From: Trueperella pyogenes
Lineage (GTDB): Bacteria; Actinomycetota; Actinomycetes; Actinomycetales; Actinomycetaceae
NCBI RefSeq assembly: GCF_900460345.1
Contig: NZ_UHHW01000002.1
Location: 2,170,001-2,234,000 of the forward strand
Direction: 5' to 3'
DNA: 64,000 nucleotides
In this document: positions 63,519 through 64,000 of the stretch, piece after piece
Position numbering within the stretch: the stretch's first letter is position 1
How the letters are laid out: every line of letters begins with the position of its first letter
The notes under the pieces: model-generated
The model's database searches: none
Told to the model about the DNA's origin: nothing
Seen by the model: only the letters and a program-made list of their open reading frames with translations
Program-made: the position numbers and the translations under genes

Positions 63519-64000
63519 ATGTTTAGTCTCGAACACCGCCTCGCGGGCACCCTCGCCCGCACGGGCACCATTCACACCCCGCACGGCGACATCCGTACCC
63601 CCGCCTTTATCCCCGTCGGCACCAAGGCCACGGTCAAGGCCACCCTGCCCGAGTCGGTCAAGGAGGTGGGCGCGCAGGCCGTGCTCTCGAATGCCTACCA
63701 TCTGTACTTGCAGCCGGGCTCCGACGTCGTGGACGAAGCTGGCGGGCTGGGTGCATTCATGAACTGGGACGGGCCCACCTACACCGACTCCGGCGGCTTC
63801 CAGGTGATGAGCCTCGGGTCGGGATTCAAGAAGGTGCTATCGGAGGAGTTTTCGGGGAAGGCGATGGCAGACGACGCCGTGGCACCCGGCAGGGAGCGGC
63901 TCGCGAATGTGGACGACGACGGGGTGTGGTTCCGCTCCCACCTCAACGGATCCAAACACCGCTTCACCCCCGAAATATCCATGCGCATCCAGCATGAACT
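63519..64000 (+). CDS. tgt: Queuine tRNA-ribosyltransferase, 5' part (partial)
   Basis: Runs off the right edge; 160 codons are visible. 'DIRTPAFIPVGTKATVKATL', 'NAYHLYLQPG' and 'YTDSGGFQVMSLG' (Asp 90) are Tgt signatures. It swaps guanine 34 in Asp, Asn, His and Tyr tRNAs for queuine or a precursor. The catalytic Asp and zinc site lie beyond the window. Pairing with the YhhQ gene supports the call. Confidence 0.95.
   Translation, partial: MFSLEHRLAGTLARTGTIHTPHGDIRTPAFIPVGTKATVKATLPESVKEVGAQAVLSNAYHLYLQPGSDVVDEAGGLGAFMNWDGPTYTDSGGFQVMSLGSGFKKVLSEEFSGKAMADDAVAPGRERLANVDDDGVWFRSHLNGSKHRFTPEISMRIQHE

Overview
This window is the replication-origin region of an actinobacterial chromosome. Gene order (pknB end, crgA, tRNA-Ala/tRNA-Ile, gyrA-gyrB-DUF721-recF-dnaN-dnaA-rpmH-rnpA-yidD-yidC-jag-rsmG-parA-parB), the moderate-to-high GC content, the class E sortase, CrgA, DUF3566 and DLW-39 proteins all point to Actinomycetales. 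The gene content and protein style best fit an Actinomycetaceae member of the Trueperella/Arcanobacterium type. This is inference; no species can be proved from the sequence alone.

Layout. 1-4.5 kb: tail of a PASTA-domain Ser/Thr kinase, a class E sortase with a 52-aa membrane partner, crgA, a MITE-like palindrome, a tandem 51-bp repeat carrying DnaA boxes, a rhomboid protease, a cyclophilin and a helical membrane-linked protein. 4.5-9.4 kb: an accessory patch with a FemABX aminoacyltransferase divergent from an ATP-grasp ligase and an AT-rich CPBP protease gene, followed by a decayed IS1249-type element. 9.5-20.1 kb (minus strand): two tRNAs with a DLW-39 mini-gene between them, DUF3566, gyrA, gyrB, DUF721, recF, dnaN, oriC (dnaN-dnaA gap) and dnaA. 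20.4-25.9 kb (plus strand): rpmH, rnpA, yidD, yidC, jag, rsmG, parA, parB with three parS sites. 25.9-33.7 kb (minus strand): Ddl-like ligase, aminotransferase, trxB, an MviN-type pseudokinase, DUF6049 and Nudix genes; murJ, expected between the pseudokinase and DUF6049 genes, is absent. 33.8-41.9 kb (plus strand): CCA-adding enzyme, MFS, AI-2E-type transporter, class A PBP, rpsF-ssb-rpsR-rplI.

42-64 kb: a large secreted 5'-nucleotidase ending in LAHTG (a class E sortase-type signal, matching the sortase at 453-1286), a MATE exporter, dnaB preceded by a DnaA-box cluster, an MFS gene, TatD and TcdA, a second inverted copy of the MITE-like palindrome, a wrecked MFS gene, HD hydrolase, a ThiD/PdxK kinase with a Cys-rich tail, aldo-keto reductase, peptidase, acyltransferase, DsbA-like protein, threonine deaminase, a lipoprotein, DUF4825-like and DUF4261 proteins, a deoxynucleoside kinase, and a queuosine pair (YhhQ transporter and tgt). 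The YhhQ gene has a structured leader in which the Shine-Dalgarno can fold into an H-type pseudoknot.

Main themes: (1) replication initiation and segregation, with DnaA-box clusters not only at oriC and dnaA but also near 2.1 kb and upstream of dnaB, three of the boxes fused to one palindrome; (2) cell-wall growth and surface display (PknB, pseudokinase, PBP, FemX, ATP-grasp, sortase and substrate); (3) a candidate RNA switch controlling queuosine precursor uptake.
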